A stretch of 64,000 nucleotides of DNA from Jackrogersella multiformis (GCA_902806575.1 CADCXD010000011.1:496001-560000); one strand, 5' to 3'; positions 19,010 to 31,406 are shown, numbered from the stretch's first letter. Program-made: numbers and translations. The notes: a model not told the origin generated them from the letters alone.

Positions 19010-22000
19010 ATGTCGTCCGCCGGTAAGGGCTTCTTTTCTAGGAATAAGCATAGGAGCGATAAGAGACACACCGGCAGCGAGGAAAGTCGGTACATCGCCT
19101 CAGATCAGGACTCGATATCGCGTTCTTCTCGACATGCTAGGGCCTCGTCGATAATATCCGTCGATAGGCCGAGTACTCCTGAAGTCGGCATTAACCCTAA
19201 TGCCGGTGTCATGTCCTCAATCCCATACGATATTACGCACACGGACCAGCGTAGCCCAGTACCCGTCGAATACCTCCCCCGAGGCGAGCAGATGCCCGTG
19301 CGCCGAGAACCTCTGCCGCACCAGCTAAACAAAGCGACTGCCGACTTTCACCAGTATCCTACCTTTGACGCGAATACCCTTTCCAGCATGGCCGGCTCAC
19401 ACCTTTCCGCCTCCCGCCCGCCCCCGGCTTCAAATATCACCATGGCGTCTACCGGTCGCCAGACACAATTCCAACAGTGGGGACCAGCCACAGGCGGCTT
19501 GACGCCTCGTGGAAGCACGGCCTCTTCGATGACCACCGGTACTGCCTTCGGTGAGAGGTGGGATTCTTTGCCAGGATACGGCGTGCCCAGCAGCTATGGC
19601 AGAACTTCTAGACAAAGCGACCAGTCCAGCATTTTTTCAGGTAAAGGATTATCCCCTAATTATTTCACAGCCAAGCGCTCATCCAAAACAGCACTACCCA
19701 GTGCAACGTCCCAGAGTTCCATTGCATCGCACCCCTCGAGTAGAGATTCGCATCGCTTAACCAAATTTCCAGGGACCCCGGGACATCAGCCACCAGGCGG
19801 CAGCCCCGGCCCCGGCAGCATTGGCGGAGACGGCATATCGTTTACCAGGCCGGATGACGATAGGGTCACGGAGCAGATGTTCTACGAGCTAATGGTCAAG
19901 CGAGGATGGCACAACCTCCCCGAGCAAGCACGGCGGCAAATGCAGGCGTACCCGTCGTCGAAAAAATGGACACTCATTTACCAAGATCGTCTAACGGAAT
20001 GGCAAGGTGAGCAGAAGAAGAGACAAACGGCGAGGTCAGGGCAGTATTCGAATGTCGACATCGCCGCATCCTCCGACGAGGAGGGTTCTCCCGAGTGGTA
20101 CGTTCGAAAGGTGATGGACAATAGCTTGGACTTGAAGGGTCTCGGTAGCCTCGAGGTCAACCTACGGACCCAGCAAATCGGTTGGGTGAAGCGTTTCATC
20201 GAATGTCAAGGGCAGGTGGCTCTCACCAACGTCTTGTTAAAAATCAATCGCAAGAGTGCTGTAGGACCCGCGGCTCCATCCGACACCAAATTGAGCGAAA
20301 AGAACCTCGATAAGGAATATGATATTCTGAAGTGTCTCAAAGCTTTACTGAATAACAAGTACGGCGCCGACGATGCGCTCGCCCACCAGCAAGTGGTCGT
20401 GGCTCTCGTCACTTCGCTCATATCGCCGAGGCTTACGGCGCGCAAACTCGTCAGCGATGTCTTGTCCTTCCTGTGCCATTGGGACGGCGGCGAGGGGCAC
20501 CTGAAGGTTATCCAGGCGATGGATGTGGTGAAGAGCCAGCAGAACGAAAATGGCCGGTTCGATTCTTGGATGCGGCTTGTCGAGGTGACGGTAGACGGGC
20601 GTGGGAAGATGGGCAGTCTTGTCGGAGCTAGCGACGAAGTCCGCAGCGGTGGTATCGGCATGGAAAACCTCTTGATGGAATATGCTGTCGCGACGCTCAT
20701 ACTGGTCAACTCGATCATCGACGCGCCAGAGAATGATCTCCAGCTGCGCATGCACATCAGGGCGCAATTCGGCGCTTGTGGGATCAAGCGGATCCTCACG
20801 AAGATGGAGGGGTTCCAGTATGACCTGATAGACAAGCAAATCGAGCGATTCCGTACCAACGAAGCTATTGACTATGAGGATGTGCTCGAGCGGGAGAATA
20901 GCAGCATGAAGGACAGCATCGAAGGAGAGGTTAAGGACCTCAACGATCCTGCCCAGATCGTCGACGCTATTCAACAGCGACTCCAAGGCTCTAAGACGCA
21001 TGACTACTTCATATCGGCACTGCAACACCTGCTTCTAATCCGAGATAATGATGGAGAGGAACGGTTGCGCATGTTCCAGCTCGTTGATTCGATGCTTAGT
21101 TATGTGGCCATGGACCGGCGGCTACCCAACATGGACCTCAAGCAAAGCTTGAATTTCACGGTTCAGAGTCTCTTAGATAAGCTACATACCGATTCCGAGG
21201 CCCGACAGGCTCTGGATGAAGCCCTAGAGGCGCGGCAGATCGCCGATGCCGCCATGGCAGAGCGGGATGAGATGAAGGCGCAGTTAGAATTAGGTGCCGA
21301 TGGTCTCGTTGCCAAGCTTCAGAGACAGCTGGAGGAGCAGGCTCGCTTTATCGACGCGCAGAAGCGTCAAGCAGACGGCCTCAAAGCTGAAATCGAGAAC
21401 ATGCAGACGGTACGCGCAAAGGAGGCGCAGCGGTATGAGCTAGAGACAAGAGAATTGTATCTTATGCTTAGGGATGCCCAAGATGTCGCTGCTTCGCAGG
21501 CTGTCAAGGGCAACATGGGAAGCAAGGTAGCCGATGAAGACCCAGTTCGGATGCAAGGCATCTTGGATCGCGAAAGGCTTATGGACCGGCTTGCGATGCA
21601 GCTCGAACGGCAGAAGACCCAGTATAAACTCGAAGGTAGAGTCTGGGGCGAGACAATCGGGCCTTCGGATCGCTTACGTGCGCTCCGCGAAGAAATGGAT
21701 GGCTTCCCAGATAATTATTCCGACGGGCCCGATGGTTCGGGGCTTCCGCCAGGTGGTATGGCTACTAGCATGCTTGGAACTGTCAACCGCCAGACTAGGT
21801 TATCAAGAAAGCCAGTCGCTGGTGCTGACGAGGGCACCACCGAAGGTGAAGATGACGTCGTATACGAGAAACCTAGAGTGGTCGAGATTAGGAGGCCTGT
21901 CATGGATCCCAAACAGGCTGCTAACCTCCTCAATGAGATACATGCGAAGGGCAAGAAGGAAGATGCCAGTGAGTCTGAGGGCGAGGGCGCGACGACCGGT

Positions 22001-24273
22001 CCCTCGCATCCAAGTCTCGAGTCACAATCGCCCATTACCCCTGGTGAGATGGAGCCACCTAAGATTCAAATTAGCGACACAACTGCTCCACCTCCGCCTC
22101 CGCCTCCGCCGCCACCCCCGATGCCAGGTCAACTTGCGGGGGCACCTCCGCCGCCCCCTCCTCCTCCTCCAATGCCGGGTCAACTTCTAGGTGGCCCTCC
22201 GCCGCCCCCTCCACCCCCTCCGCCCCCTCCGATGCCTGGGATGCCTGGGATGCTCTTACCGGGAGGAGGCCCGCCTCCTCCACCTCCACCGCCTATGCCG
22301 GGCGCCGGGGGGATGGCACCTCCGCCTCCACCAATGCCTGGTGCCATGTCCGGTCACTTCCTTCCTTCGCAAAACAACTTTGCCCCGACTACCACCATTG
22401 GCCTACCCGTTGTTAGGCCGAAGAAGAAGCTCAAGGCCCTGCATTGGGACAAAGTCGACACTCCTGAAACAAGTCACTGGGCAGCGCATGCTCCTTCTAT
22501 AGAGGAACGAGAAGAGAAGTATGCTGAACTTAGCAGGAAGGGCATTCTCGATGAAGTTGAGAAGTTGTTTATGGCTAAGGAGATCAAGAAGCTTGGAGTT
22601 GGAGCCTCTAAGAAGGATGACAAGAAGCAAATCATTTCTGGCGATCTTCGAAAAGCTTATGGTAAGCATGGCTCTAGGGTGATTCTCAAAACTCTGGGGG
22701 TGCTAATTTTATTCTAGAAATTGCTTTTGCCAAAATGTCGCAGTATCCTGTGGAGAAGATCGTGCAGATGATCATTCACTGCGACAAAGACGTTCTCGAT
22801 AACCCTGTGGTCATGGATTTCCTCCAAAAGGATGATCTGTGTAACATCCCAGATAGTACTGCGAAACTTATGGCACCATATAGCAAAGATTGGACTGGTC
22901 CAGAAGCCAACAAGGAAAATCGTGAACAGGACCCAGCAGAGCTCACTCGCCAAGATCAACTATACCTGTACACCGCTTTCGAGCTACATCACTATTGGAA
23001 GAGCAGAATGCGTGCATTGTCCTTGACAAGGAGTTACGAAAGCGACTACGATGAAATCAACGAAAAGATTCGTCATGTAGTCACGGTCTCGGAGGCTCTG
23101 CGGGATTCCGTTTCTCTAATGAACGTTCTTGGTTTGATCCTTGATATCGGTAACTACATGAACGACGCAAACAAACAAGCGAGAGGTTTCAAGCTTAGCT
23201 CACTCGCCCGCTTGGGAATGGTGAAAGACGACAAGAATCAGTCAACACTTGCAGACCTTGTTGAGCGCATCGTGCGTAATCAATACCCCGAATGGGAAAT
23301 CTTTGCAAGTGATATCCAAGCTGTCATACTTGTTCAGAAGATCAACATCGAGCAGCTGCAGGCGGATGCCAGGAGATATATAGACAACATCCGCAACGTA
23401 CAGATGTCCCTAGACAGCGGGAACCTTAGCGATCCTAAGAAGTTCCATCCCCAAGACCGTGTCTCGCAAATCGTTCAAAGGTGTATGAAGGATGCTCGTC
23501 GAAAGGCAGAACAGATGGCGTTATACCTAGAGGAGATGATCCGCACGTACGATGACATTATGGTCTTCTACGGCGAGGATCCTAAGGATGATAACGCCCG
23601 TCGCGAATTTTTCGCCAAGCTGGCTATGTTCCTCCAGGAGTGGAAGAAGAGCAGAGACAAGAATATCCAATACGAAGAGACGCGACGGAGGAACGAGGCT
23701 AGCATGAAGCGAAAACATGCTCAGCTCAGGGTTGCGGGAGCCGTCGAGAGCGGACCGCCTTCGCCAGCCTCTGCTGGCGCAATGGACTCGCTGCTGGAGA
23801 AATTGCGCGCTGCAGCGCCGCAGGCGAGGGATACACGAGACAGGAGGAGGCGCGCACGCCTAAAGGATCGTCACCAAGTCCGTATCGCTTCAGGCCAGCA
23901 GATACCCGACATCAACGAGATACCCGAAGTCGAAGCCAACCCCCAGAACGAAGGTACCAACGGCACTGCGGATTCCGACAGCAACCCTCTCAGCCCTGAT
24001 ATGCCGTCCCCCAAGGATACGCCTTCAGAAGCCGGAGAAGACGGCTTGGCTCAAAGGGCTGCAATGCTTCTGCAAGATATGAGAGGTGGCGACGGAGCAG
24101 AGGACGAGAACCCCGAGAAGCGGGACAGTTTACGGAAGTCGGCAGCAGAAGAAAGGAGAGCTAGGCGGCGGCGGCTGAAGGGCGGCCCAGCCTCGAGTGC
24201 CGCTGACGGAGATGAGGGAATTAAAAGTCCTATACCCGAGGAGCCGCCTGTTGCTGCCGGATCAGAGGAATAA
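19010..24273 (+). CDS. BNI1: Formin (Bni1/SepA/diaphanous family)
   Basis: Two exons, 19010..22661 and 22718..24273, encode about 1735 aa. The 56-nt intron runs GTAAGC to TTCTAG in phase 1. The ATG at 19010 is chosen because the open frame upstream has only TTG. Formins nucleate and processively elongate actin filaments; SepA/Bni1 organises septation rings, polarity and hyphal tips. Domains in order: a Ser-rich N-terminus, a GTPase-binding/FH3 region from about residue 285 (TEQMFYELMVKRGWHNLP) to 720, a coiled coil at about 740-850, the FH1 polyproline tract at about 1025-1110 with several PPPPPPPMPG modules, and FH2 from about 1135 (KKKLKALHWDKV) to 1545. FH2 includes the conserved LGLILDIGNYMNDANKQARGFKLSSL stretch, given here by its ends. 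A DAD-like basic segment lies near 1590-1615, supporting autoinhibition relieved by Rho GTPase. Confidence 0.93.
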
Positions 24274-26160
24274 TAAAGAACGGTATGAGAAGTGGAGTCG
24301 ACACGAAATCTCGCCGTTACCGTTTATCCAGCTGATACGATATATAATGTCTACAACATATTACCCGCCAACTCCAAACGAGGGAAGAGTGTACCAACAA
24401 TCGATGAGCGGGAGCTACGAAGCTGTAGGGAAGCATTTCGAAACCAACGGTCTTGAGCGAATGAAGATTCGCACCGACAAAGTACTATATAATTGTTAGT
24501 TCATGACTGAAATGATCGAATCGACACACCTGAATCGAAAATTATAATGCAATCAATACATAATACCATTCCGACCTCAATCCATCACCACGCTGGCGCC
24601 CATAGGTACCTATCGCCCCGCATTCCTGATCAGGAGTGTATGTTTTTAGCTTGTTAGTAAGGGATCTAGCTATACAAAAATCGGGCTCTTTAAACCAAGA
24701 ATTTGCCTAGGCCTTCACTAGGCCTATCAGGAGGCGCGCCCTCGCGCCAATTTCAATTCATTACACGTTACGACCGGATGAGTTCCGAGACAGGGCCCTT
24801 CTTACCAAGACGCTAGTCGGGGGCGAAAGAAACCCAGGGAGTCCCAAGCTGACCGAAGCTTTTTCTATGTCGTGGAGGCCAAACAGGGGCGGATTGTCAG
24901 AATGCGGAGGCGAGGAAAAGTCGAAGCACACCGTCGAAGAGAAGGAGAAGAGGGGAAACACGCCAATGTACATGAGCATCGTATTAGCATACTACCTTAC
25001 GTCCTGTAGTTTCTATAAAGCAAAGGAGACTTAATAATTTGCTCCTTGCTGAACTTGCTTACCCTGTTTGATACTGTATGTTGTGCGTTGTTGCGCGGTG
25101 CTTGTCAATGAGTATATTTGTGTACCTATTGCGTACCTTTTGTGTAAGTCTTAGGTTTAAGCTAACATGCTCTACGAATAACACTTATATAAACCTCCAG
25201 GGCTGCTCTTGAACAGTGCTAGTCTTCATAATACTTACCTCTAGGTACTCAGGTACAATAGGTGCTCAAACTGTCTGGGAAGGTAGAGGCCAGATAGGTA
25301 CTGGGTAGGGACCCAGTATATACATGTATAAACTGTAAATTAACTTTGTCGTTTAGGACACTGTTATTATTCAAGCTACAGACGTGTGATTAGTCGGTCT
25401 GTATAGCTCTATAGATATATCTACATACCCAGAGGTAATAATCACTCATCTAATTAAAGTTGCCTTATTACCCCTTATTTCCTTATTTAACCCCACCTAT
25501 CTCCCTGCCCCCTTTATCTCTGGTATAGCAAACGAAGTGCTCACCAGCAGACGAAAGGCGATCTAGTTTTGCCGTAGCAAGTTACATTATAAGGTCTTTG
25601 CAAAGGAGCTAAAGCTCGTAGTTGCAAGATACAATTAGTGCCGATAGGATAATTACCTCCGAATCACACGGGGCTTCGAAGCGTCGAGAGAATAGCGGTG
25701 GTGCAATATGCACTACCACAACCATCGCTGATTGACCACACCTATATGTCCTTGTTGTTTCGTTTACGAACGTTCCATCTAGCGATACCCAGTGGGCTAT
25801 TCTGGAGGGTTAGATGGAGCGAACTCTCTACCGTCGCGGTGCTCGTGGCTATCCGAACTTTCCAGTAAGTCTTCTAAGTCCATTTTCAGGGCAGGGAACT
25901 CTGCTAACTTTGGCGAAGCGGGTTCAATCGTTTATGTGTCTAGGATCTTCACACCCTGATGTAGTGAAGTGGTACTAGAGATGAATAACCAAAATTGCGG
26001 ATGATCACCAAGTGAGTTTAAATATCATATTACAGACGTGGGTGAAGTCGCCGTTCTAGAGATGTGGTAGTTCTTAGAATTGCACAGTGTCTGATACACT
26101 TCTTGCATAACTACACGTGTTGCAGAAGGCTAATCATATTACACCCAGTCTGGCCTCACA
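24274..26160. other. Intergenic, no gene found
   Basis: This follows the formin 3' end. It has a few TAGGTACC fragments (about 24603 and 25235-25300). No open frame resembles a family. The stretch at 25540-25990 has an intron-like GTAAGT/TTTCAG pair, but the flanking frames are not convincing. Confidence 0.45.
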
Positions 26161-27494
26161 ATTTGGTAGCTCTGCATTCGAGCTGTCACGTCAAGCGACC
26201 GTTATGATGAATCATAACGACACAATACAATTCAACTATTCCCCATTACATCGAGATTAATTAAGAGTTCGATGATAAATCAGACGGACGCGGATCTCCG
26301 GCTCTCGTATCAGAATTACCATACATTCCATCATTTCACTCTATCATTACACTTCGTGTTATCATTCGAATTAGCCCATGTCTTCTGAAGACAATTGCAT
26401 AGCGGTAGCAGCATTTTTGAAGATGAATTCGAAGCTCCCATTCGTACAAAAGCCGAAGAAACTGGATGTTTCTCGTATAGATCTCTTCGCAAAGACTCTC
26501 CAGCTTCACAACCCCCGGTCCAAGAAGAAGGAACGGGGGCAAAAAAACGAAGAGTTCCGCTCAACCTGAATACAGCCTCCTTTGCCTGGCTGACTGAGTG
26601 TCCTCATATATGGTAGCTCTGTTGCGGTAGTGCACTCGCTACTAACACTGGTACGAGGAAGAGAAGCAGACATTCTAACGATTGGATCGCTCTTCTTAGC
26701 AATGACGCTTCGGCACAGTCGACCTAGAATACCGGACAGCAGACAACTACCCCCCCTGATGATGAGATTTAGGGGTGCCTGATTTCCACCACCCTTTGAA
26801 TAAGCTTAGCCATGGAAAGATATCATCCTGTTTCTATGAACAACGACTAAAGTGCCGGTTTTTCATCTCTGTTTTTCATTGTTACATTGTCTTTCGTTTG
26901 TGATATTTATTACCCTCGTAGCCCAAGACATAACAGGGCTCATCACATGGAGATGTCCTTCGAAAAGGTGGTAAGTATTCTGCTAGTATACCTATACCCT
27001 CGCCCAATATACTAACAAGAGCCCTTCCGACAGGAGAAGAAGGACAAGAAAACGCCGAGCAATCTAGTTCGATAAGCCGTTTCAGGAGTTCATCAATCAT
27101 GACTGAATAACATCGCATATGGCCCAGGGGTCGCTGAAAGCCACACAGGGCATCATGGACAGCATGTACGAAACACGTTGAACCGAACAAGCATCTAAGG
27201 GAGTGCTTAATGGACGAGGTCAATACACCCACCAGGCCCATGGATGTAAAGCCTGTGGAGAATGCCATAGGATTGGCCTAATTAGCATACCAATACAGCA
27301 TTTCAGGTACTAGCATAAACACCACCAGCATTATCTTTCGCAACAATGCCCCGGTCCCTCTGTCCCACCTAGTTTTCGTCGTTTGAAAGGCCGTCCCTGA
27401 TTCAGACAAGCCTAAAGGACAGATGATAGTGTTTCTTTTAGAAACGGGTATGACAAGGATTTTCTCCCTCCGCCCATGGGAAAGAACAGGACAC

Positions 27495-27725
27495 GATCAA
27501 TACCCAATGAATTCACAAGATACTATGTTATCCAAAATCAGTAAGAAGAGGTTCGTCACTGTCTTCGACGCAGTGGCTTTTTACTATCAATGGTAGACAT
27601 ATGTAGCCACGAGGTGGCTGACGACTATCACAACGATGGATGGCCAGTACGCCTTCAGATGCCTCGTCATGGGATACAAGAATAGCAACGCCTACGTACA
27701 ACGACAGATGGACATCGCTATATAA
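27495..27725 (+). pseudogene. Reverse transcriptase fragment of gypsy pol
   Basis: One frame, closed by TAA at 27723, contains an in-frame TAG at 27594-27596. The readable pieces are typical of fungal Ty3/gypsy reverse transcriptase: DQYPMNSQDT, then SKKRFVTVFDAVAFYYQW before the stop, and VMGYKNSNAYVQRQMD after it. These correspond to the YPL...TVFD..AFHQ and MGFKNSPA.VQ..ID regions around the RT palm. The catalytic YxDD region is not present. It is clearly non-functional. Confidence 0.8.
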
Positions 27726-27961
27726 CGAAAAGGTAGGGGACAAGTGAGGTCATATACATACTAGGCTTAAAGCTTACGCTAGCATAGATGAATCGTCCTG
27801 GTTCTCATTATATCAAGGACTTGACGACAAGAAGAAATGGAGATTTTGTTCGGTTTCTCCCTTAACTTCGTTACTCAAATCCTAGGCGCAGTTGACGCCA
27901 CACTACCGCAAAATCGATTGGAGATCCATGATGCTATCGCAGTCACCGCAATGACGACAAA

Positions 27962-28150
27962 AAATATTTCGATGTCAATCATAAACCAATGTTTTTCCGT
28001 CCAGATTAACGTGTTATGCTACGTTTACATAAAGGCTACAATGTTCCCGTCGCTGCAGAATTAGGGCGTAAGTTAGGGTAGCCGTACGCGGGACCCTTTA
28101 AGATCATTGAACGCATCGGACGCCTTGCGTATAAATTAGAATTTCTAGCA
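27962..28150 (+). pseudogene. Integrase C-terminal fragment of gypsy pol
   Basis: One frame reads KKYFDVNHKPMFFRPD, a TAA stop (28007-28009), RVMLRLHKGYNVP, then ELGRKLG, a TAG stop (28079-28081), and PYAGPFKIIERIGRLAYKLE. The last part is the GPF/Y module at the end of Ty3/gypsy integrases. Both stops could come from C-to-T changes, as in repeat-induced point mutation, but the ancestral codons are not known. Confidence 0.8.
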
Positions 28151-28864
28151 AGTGTGTATATCACGTACCTACCTACCTAGGTAGGTACATAGGTTGAAAA
28201 TGGAAAATTTGATATTAAATCTATAAGATAACCAAAGTAAGAGACTTTTCAGGGAGCTGGAACGGGAAGATTCAGAAGAGGAGTTACCGAACAACGATGA
28301 AACAGCTGTTGAAGCACCGGGGATGAACGAAGAAGAGTCGTTGTTCACACCTCGGTTGTACCAATGAGGTGATATGATGGCAACGAGGACATGGCAACGA
28401 GGACGTTGCCCTTCTTTCGAAAAGGGGCAATTGATGGGACACATTTACAGGGAGTACATAACTGTTCTTAACTTTAGCTTCAGCTTAAAGGAAAGTGCAA
28501 TCTTCATAGTTACCATAGCTACTTGCGATTCTTTACGATGTAATCATCACACTGGCGTCTAGCATTTGGTAGCTCTGCGGAGTTGTCGCCCAGCGACCGT
28601 TACGCGAGTAACGACAATCCACTATACCATTCATGTTATACTATTCAATTGAAGACTCGACCAAAAGTCATCAGGGCAAGTCATCAATAGCCAGATTAGT
28701 TAGATCAGTATAACACACCCGCACTCCACCTACGAATATAATACGATTCCACATCCCATACAATTCCCCATCCGCCCATACCAAAGTGGCCCCTCCCCCT
28801 TTCTCCCTTACCCCTTACCCCTTACCGCTCTACTCTCTACCTTCTACCTTTCCCCCCCCCACCC

Positions 28865-30536
28865 CTAAAACAGCTCATCCTCCCTCCTAAGCACGCGCCG
28901 GTCCAGAACCTCCGGTGCCACAGCCCGGATGCCCGAGAGGTGCAGCGTGAGCTCGAGGTCGCCGAGCAGGCTCCTCAGCACGTGCGCGACGCCCTCCTCG
29001 CCGCCCAGCGCCAGCCCGTACACGTACGGCCGCCCCACCAGGCACATCCTGGCGCCGAGCGCCAGCGCCTTGGCGATGTCCGCGCCGCAGCGGATGCCCG
29101 AGTCGAAGAGCACGTCGACGGTCCTGCGGGGTGGGTTTTGGCTGCCGTCGGCGTTGGCTGCATTGGCGGCGTTAACAGCATTCACAGCCTCCACGACGCC
29201 CGGCAGCGCGCCCAGCGAGCTGACGCCGCCGTCGGCCTGGCGGCCCCCGTGGTTGCTCACGACGACGCCGTCCACGAGCCCCGACTCCGCGACCAGGCGC
29301 GCGTCGTCCGCGCTCTGGATGCCCTTCAGCGCGATGGGGCCGTCCCAGTGCGCGCGCAGGAGCCGCACGTCCTCGAGCGTGTGCCCCGCGCCCGGGAAGA
29401 TGGTGCGCGTCCACTCCGCGACGGCGAGGCCCGTGGCCTCGTCTACGCTGCGCCCGTGCTTGCGCTCGAAGCGCGCGCGGAACACCGGGTCCGTCAGCCC
29501 GATGGCTACGCCGATTTGGTCGGCGCGCAGGAATGGGTTGTAGCTTCGTGGGGTTAGCTGCTGGCCTGCTAAACAATGGGGGGGAAGGGGGAGGGGTATT
29601 ATCTAGGCTGGCATAGTTTAAGGGGGAATATAACAACCTAGGAAGGCACATGGAAAGGAGTACATGCGCGTAAGGAATAGGGGTAAGAACCACGCAACCA
29701 AGCGAAGAGCAGACATACCCATTATCCATATCGCTAGGCCGCCACCCGAGGATATGCGTGTCAAGCGTGACGACCAGGACCGTGAACCCGGCCTTTTTCG
29801 CGCGTCCCAGCAGCGAGATCGTGATGTCGTCGTTCTCGCGCGCCGGCCAGTAGAGTTGGTACCAACGCTCCGCCTTTGCCTTTCCCTTCCCTTCTTCCTC
29901 TCCCTCTACCTTTCCATCTACATCTACATCTTTATCTTCGTCTGCATCTTCATCTCCACCCATATCTGCACCAGCATCGCTGGCCCTCGCCACGTCCTCG
30001 ATACTCGTGCTGCTGGCCGTGCTCATGATGAACGGAACCCTCTCCCGCGCCGCCGCCCTGGCAGCCGCCAGCTCCCCCTCGGGGTTCATGATCTTCTGCA
30101 CGCCGACCGGCGCGCACGCTATGGGGTAGGGCAGCTTCCTCCCCAGGACCTCGACCGATAGGTCCGGAAATATTCCCTTCTCCCCCTCTCCCCCCTCCCT
30201 CTCCTTGCTCCCCACACCCCCCGTCTCCCCCAACCCCAACCTCCTCGGCACGATGCCCCACCGCCCGAAAGCCTCCCTATTCCTGCGGTCGGTCTGGCCC
30301 GTGCCGGCGCAGCCCAGCACGTAGCCCCTGGCGTCGGCGGACATGCGGTCGGCGGCGAGGCGCTCCCAGTCGAGCGGCTTGAAGGTGAAGGGCGGCCGCT
30401 GGTACCTGAGGCCGCGCTGGTACACCTCGGCCTCGTAGGCGATGGGGTCGGGGTCCGTGTCGGGGTGGTTGGCTGGGCGGTTGGGCACCGAGATTGGTGC
30501 GGGTATTGGTGTTGGTGTTGGTGTTGATGTTGCCAT
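28865..30536 (-). CDS. FMN-dependent 2-hydroxyacid oxidase / lactate monooxygenase-like
   Basis: Two exons, 30536..29719 and 29543..28865, encode 498 aa. The intron has donor GTATGT and a 3' end at CGAAG after a GCTAACC branch point. This acceptor, rather than the nearer CAG sites, keeps phase and rebuilds the family sequence MDNGYNPFLRADQIGV. The family is the flavin (beta/alpha)8 barrel of glycolate oxidase, flavocytochrome b2 and lactate 2-monooxygenase. Seen are APVGVQKIMNPEGE, MSTASSTSIEDVA, WYQLYW, SNHGGRQADGGV (active-site His and Arg, about residue 370) and the FMN-phosphate site DSGIRCGADIAKAL (about 420). These enzymes oxidise 2-hydroxyacids to 2-oxoacids or, in lactate monooxygenase, to the decarboxylated acid. 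Substrate is not predictable. The N-terminus is a Thr-Pro repeat, and an acidic low-complexity insert sits at about residues 190-218. Confidence 0.88.
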
Positions 30537-31406
30537 GGTGTAAGTTTCGGTTTCGGTTTTAGTTTTAGTTTTTCTCGGCTCTGCTGTGCTCTTATACGTT
30601 ATACGAAACGAGGAGTATCTTCAGGACCTAGGTATACAAGTAGACACGAAGAGAGAAACGTGAGAAAAAAAGGAGGCCGATAGTAAAAATAGTAATAGCC
30701 TAGAAAGAAATAAACCCAACAAGATCTTTCTATTCTAACCTAGATGTATATACTTACACCACCTACCTACCCATACCCATCCTCGTCACACAATCACAGC
30801 CCTGAAGTCCGCACCGCTACGTCATTCCCCACGCGAAAAAAGGCTCATTGCCAGCTCTGCTTAAGCACAATTCCACGTCTTTATGATGTCACCTGGTAGG
30901 AGCTAGGACGGCCAACACGGGGATATTAGAAGCACGACTATATTCATACGTCCGGGAATAGCAGAACCGGGAGTAGCCCGGGTCCTGTTTCCCGGTCCCC
31001 CTATACGAACTACTTAGTACTCGATACCCTGGCCAACCGACCGCCCGTCGCAAGTACCTACTAATTCGCAGCGCAGCCTACTACTACCGGCACCAAGGAA
31101 GAACGCCGTAGAAAAAAAAAACACCCTGGAAATGCCATTCTCATAGTACAACTCGCCGGCCTTCGGCGGCCGGTCGGTTTATTACAAAATCGTTAAGTCT
31201 ATATAATACAACAAGCACCGCACGCGCGTCGCGTATATTCGAGCGCTGTTAGATAGAATCTTTGCGCCAGCGCCGTTATCGTTCGTTCCATGCGGTCCAA
31301 TTACTCTTTATCTTTTCACGGCCCGCTTCGTAATCTAATGCATCTTTCATGTGTTTCGTCTTCGTACTTCTTGGTGCCTTAACACCGGTGGCAGTCGGGT
31401 TCATCC
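30537..31406. other. Intergenic with GC-rich hairpin
   Basis: This is the promoter side of the FMN oxidase (-) and the 3' flank of SEC16 (-). GTTTC/TTTAG repeats occur at about 30545-30570. A GC-rich inverted repeat, CCGGCC (31156-31161) and GGCCGG (31168-31173) with a 6-nt loop, lies about 235 nt past the SEC16 stop. I see no gene. Confidence 0.5.

Larger units (their letters stand above)
26161..28620 (+). mobile_element. Degraded Ty3/gypsy LTR retrotransposon relic
   Basis: Two pol fragments in the same orientation (27495-27725 and 27962-28150) lie between two copies of a diverged segment. That segment begins with the identical 15-mer ATTTGGTAGCTCTGC (26161-26175 and 28564-28578). Both copies share AGCGACCGTTA about 30 nt later (26194-26204 and 28592-28602) and then TAACGACA-like text. 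A third partial match, TGGTAGCTCTG, is at 26611. The repeats may be primer-binding/LTR-junction regions of one or more elements. A GGCAACG/CGTTGCC inverted repeat and a direct repeat at 28378-28405 lie near the presumed 3' end. Boundaries are approximate. The element is internally deleted, because the gap between RT and integrase fragments is far too small for RNase H and the integrase core. Confidence 0.6.

Noticed and set aside
20206..21028. Two long minus-strand frames opposite the formin
   Set aside because: They are antisense shadows of the GBD/FH3-coding exon, with no protein features.
25540..25990. Possible spliced gene around a GTAAGT...TTTCAG pair
   Set aside because: The flanking frames are short, have stops and resemble nothing. 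It may be more element debris.
26882..27268. 128-codon minus-strand frame
   Set aside because: It lies antisense inside the gypsy relic, its plus-strand text is element-like, and it shows no family features.
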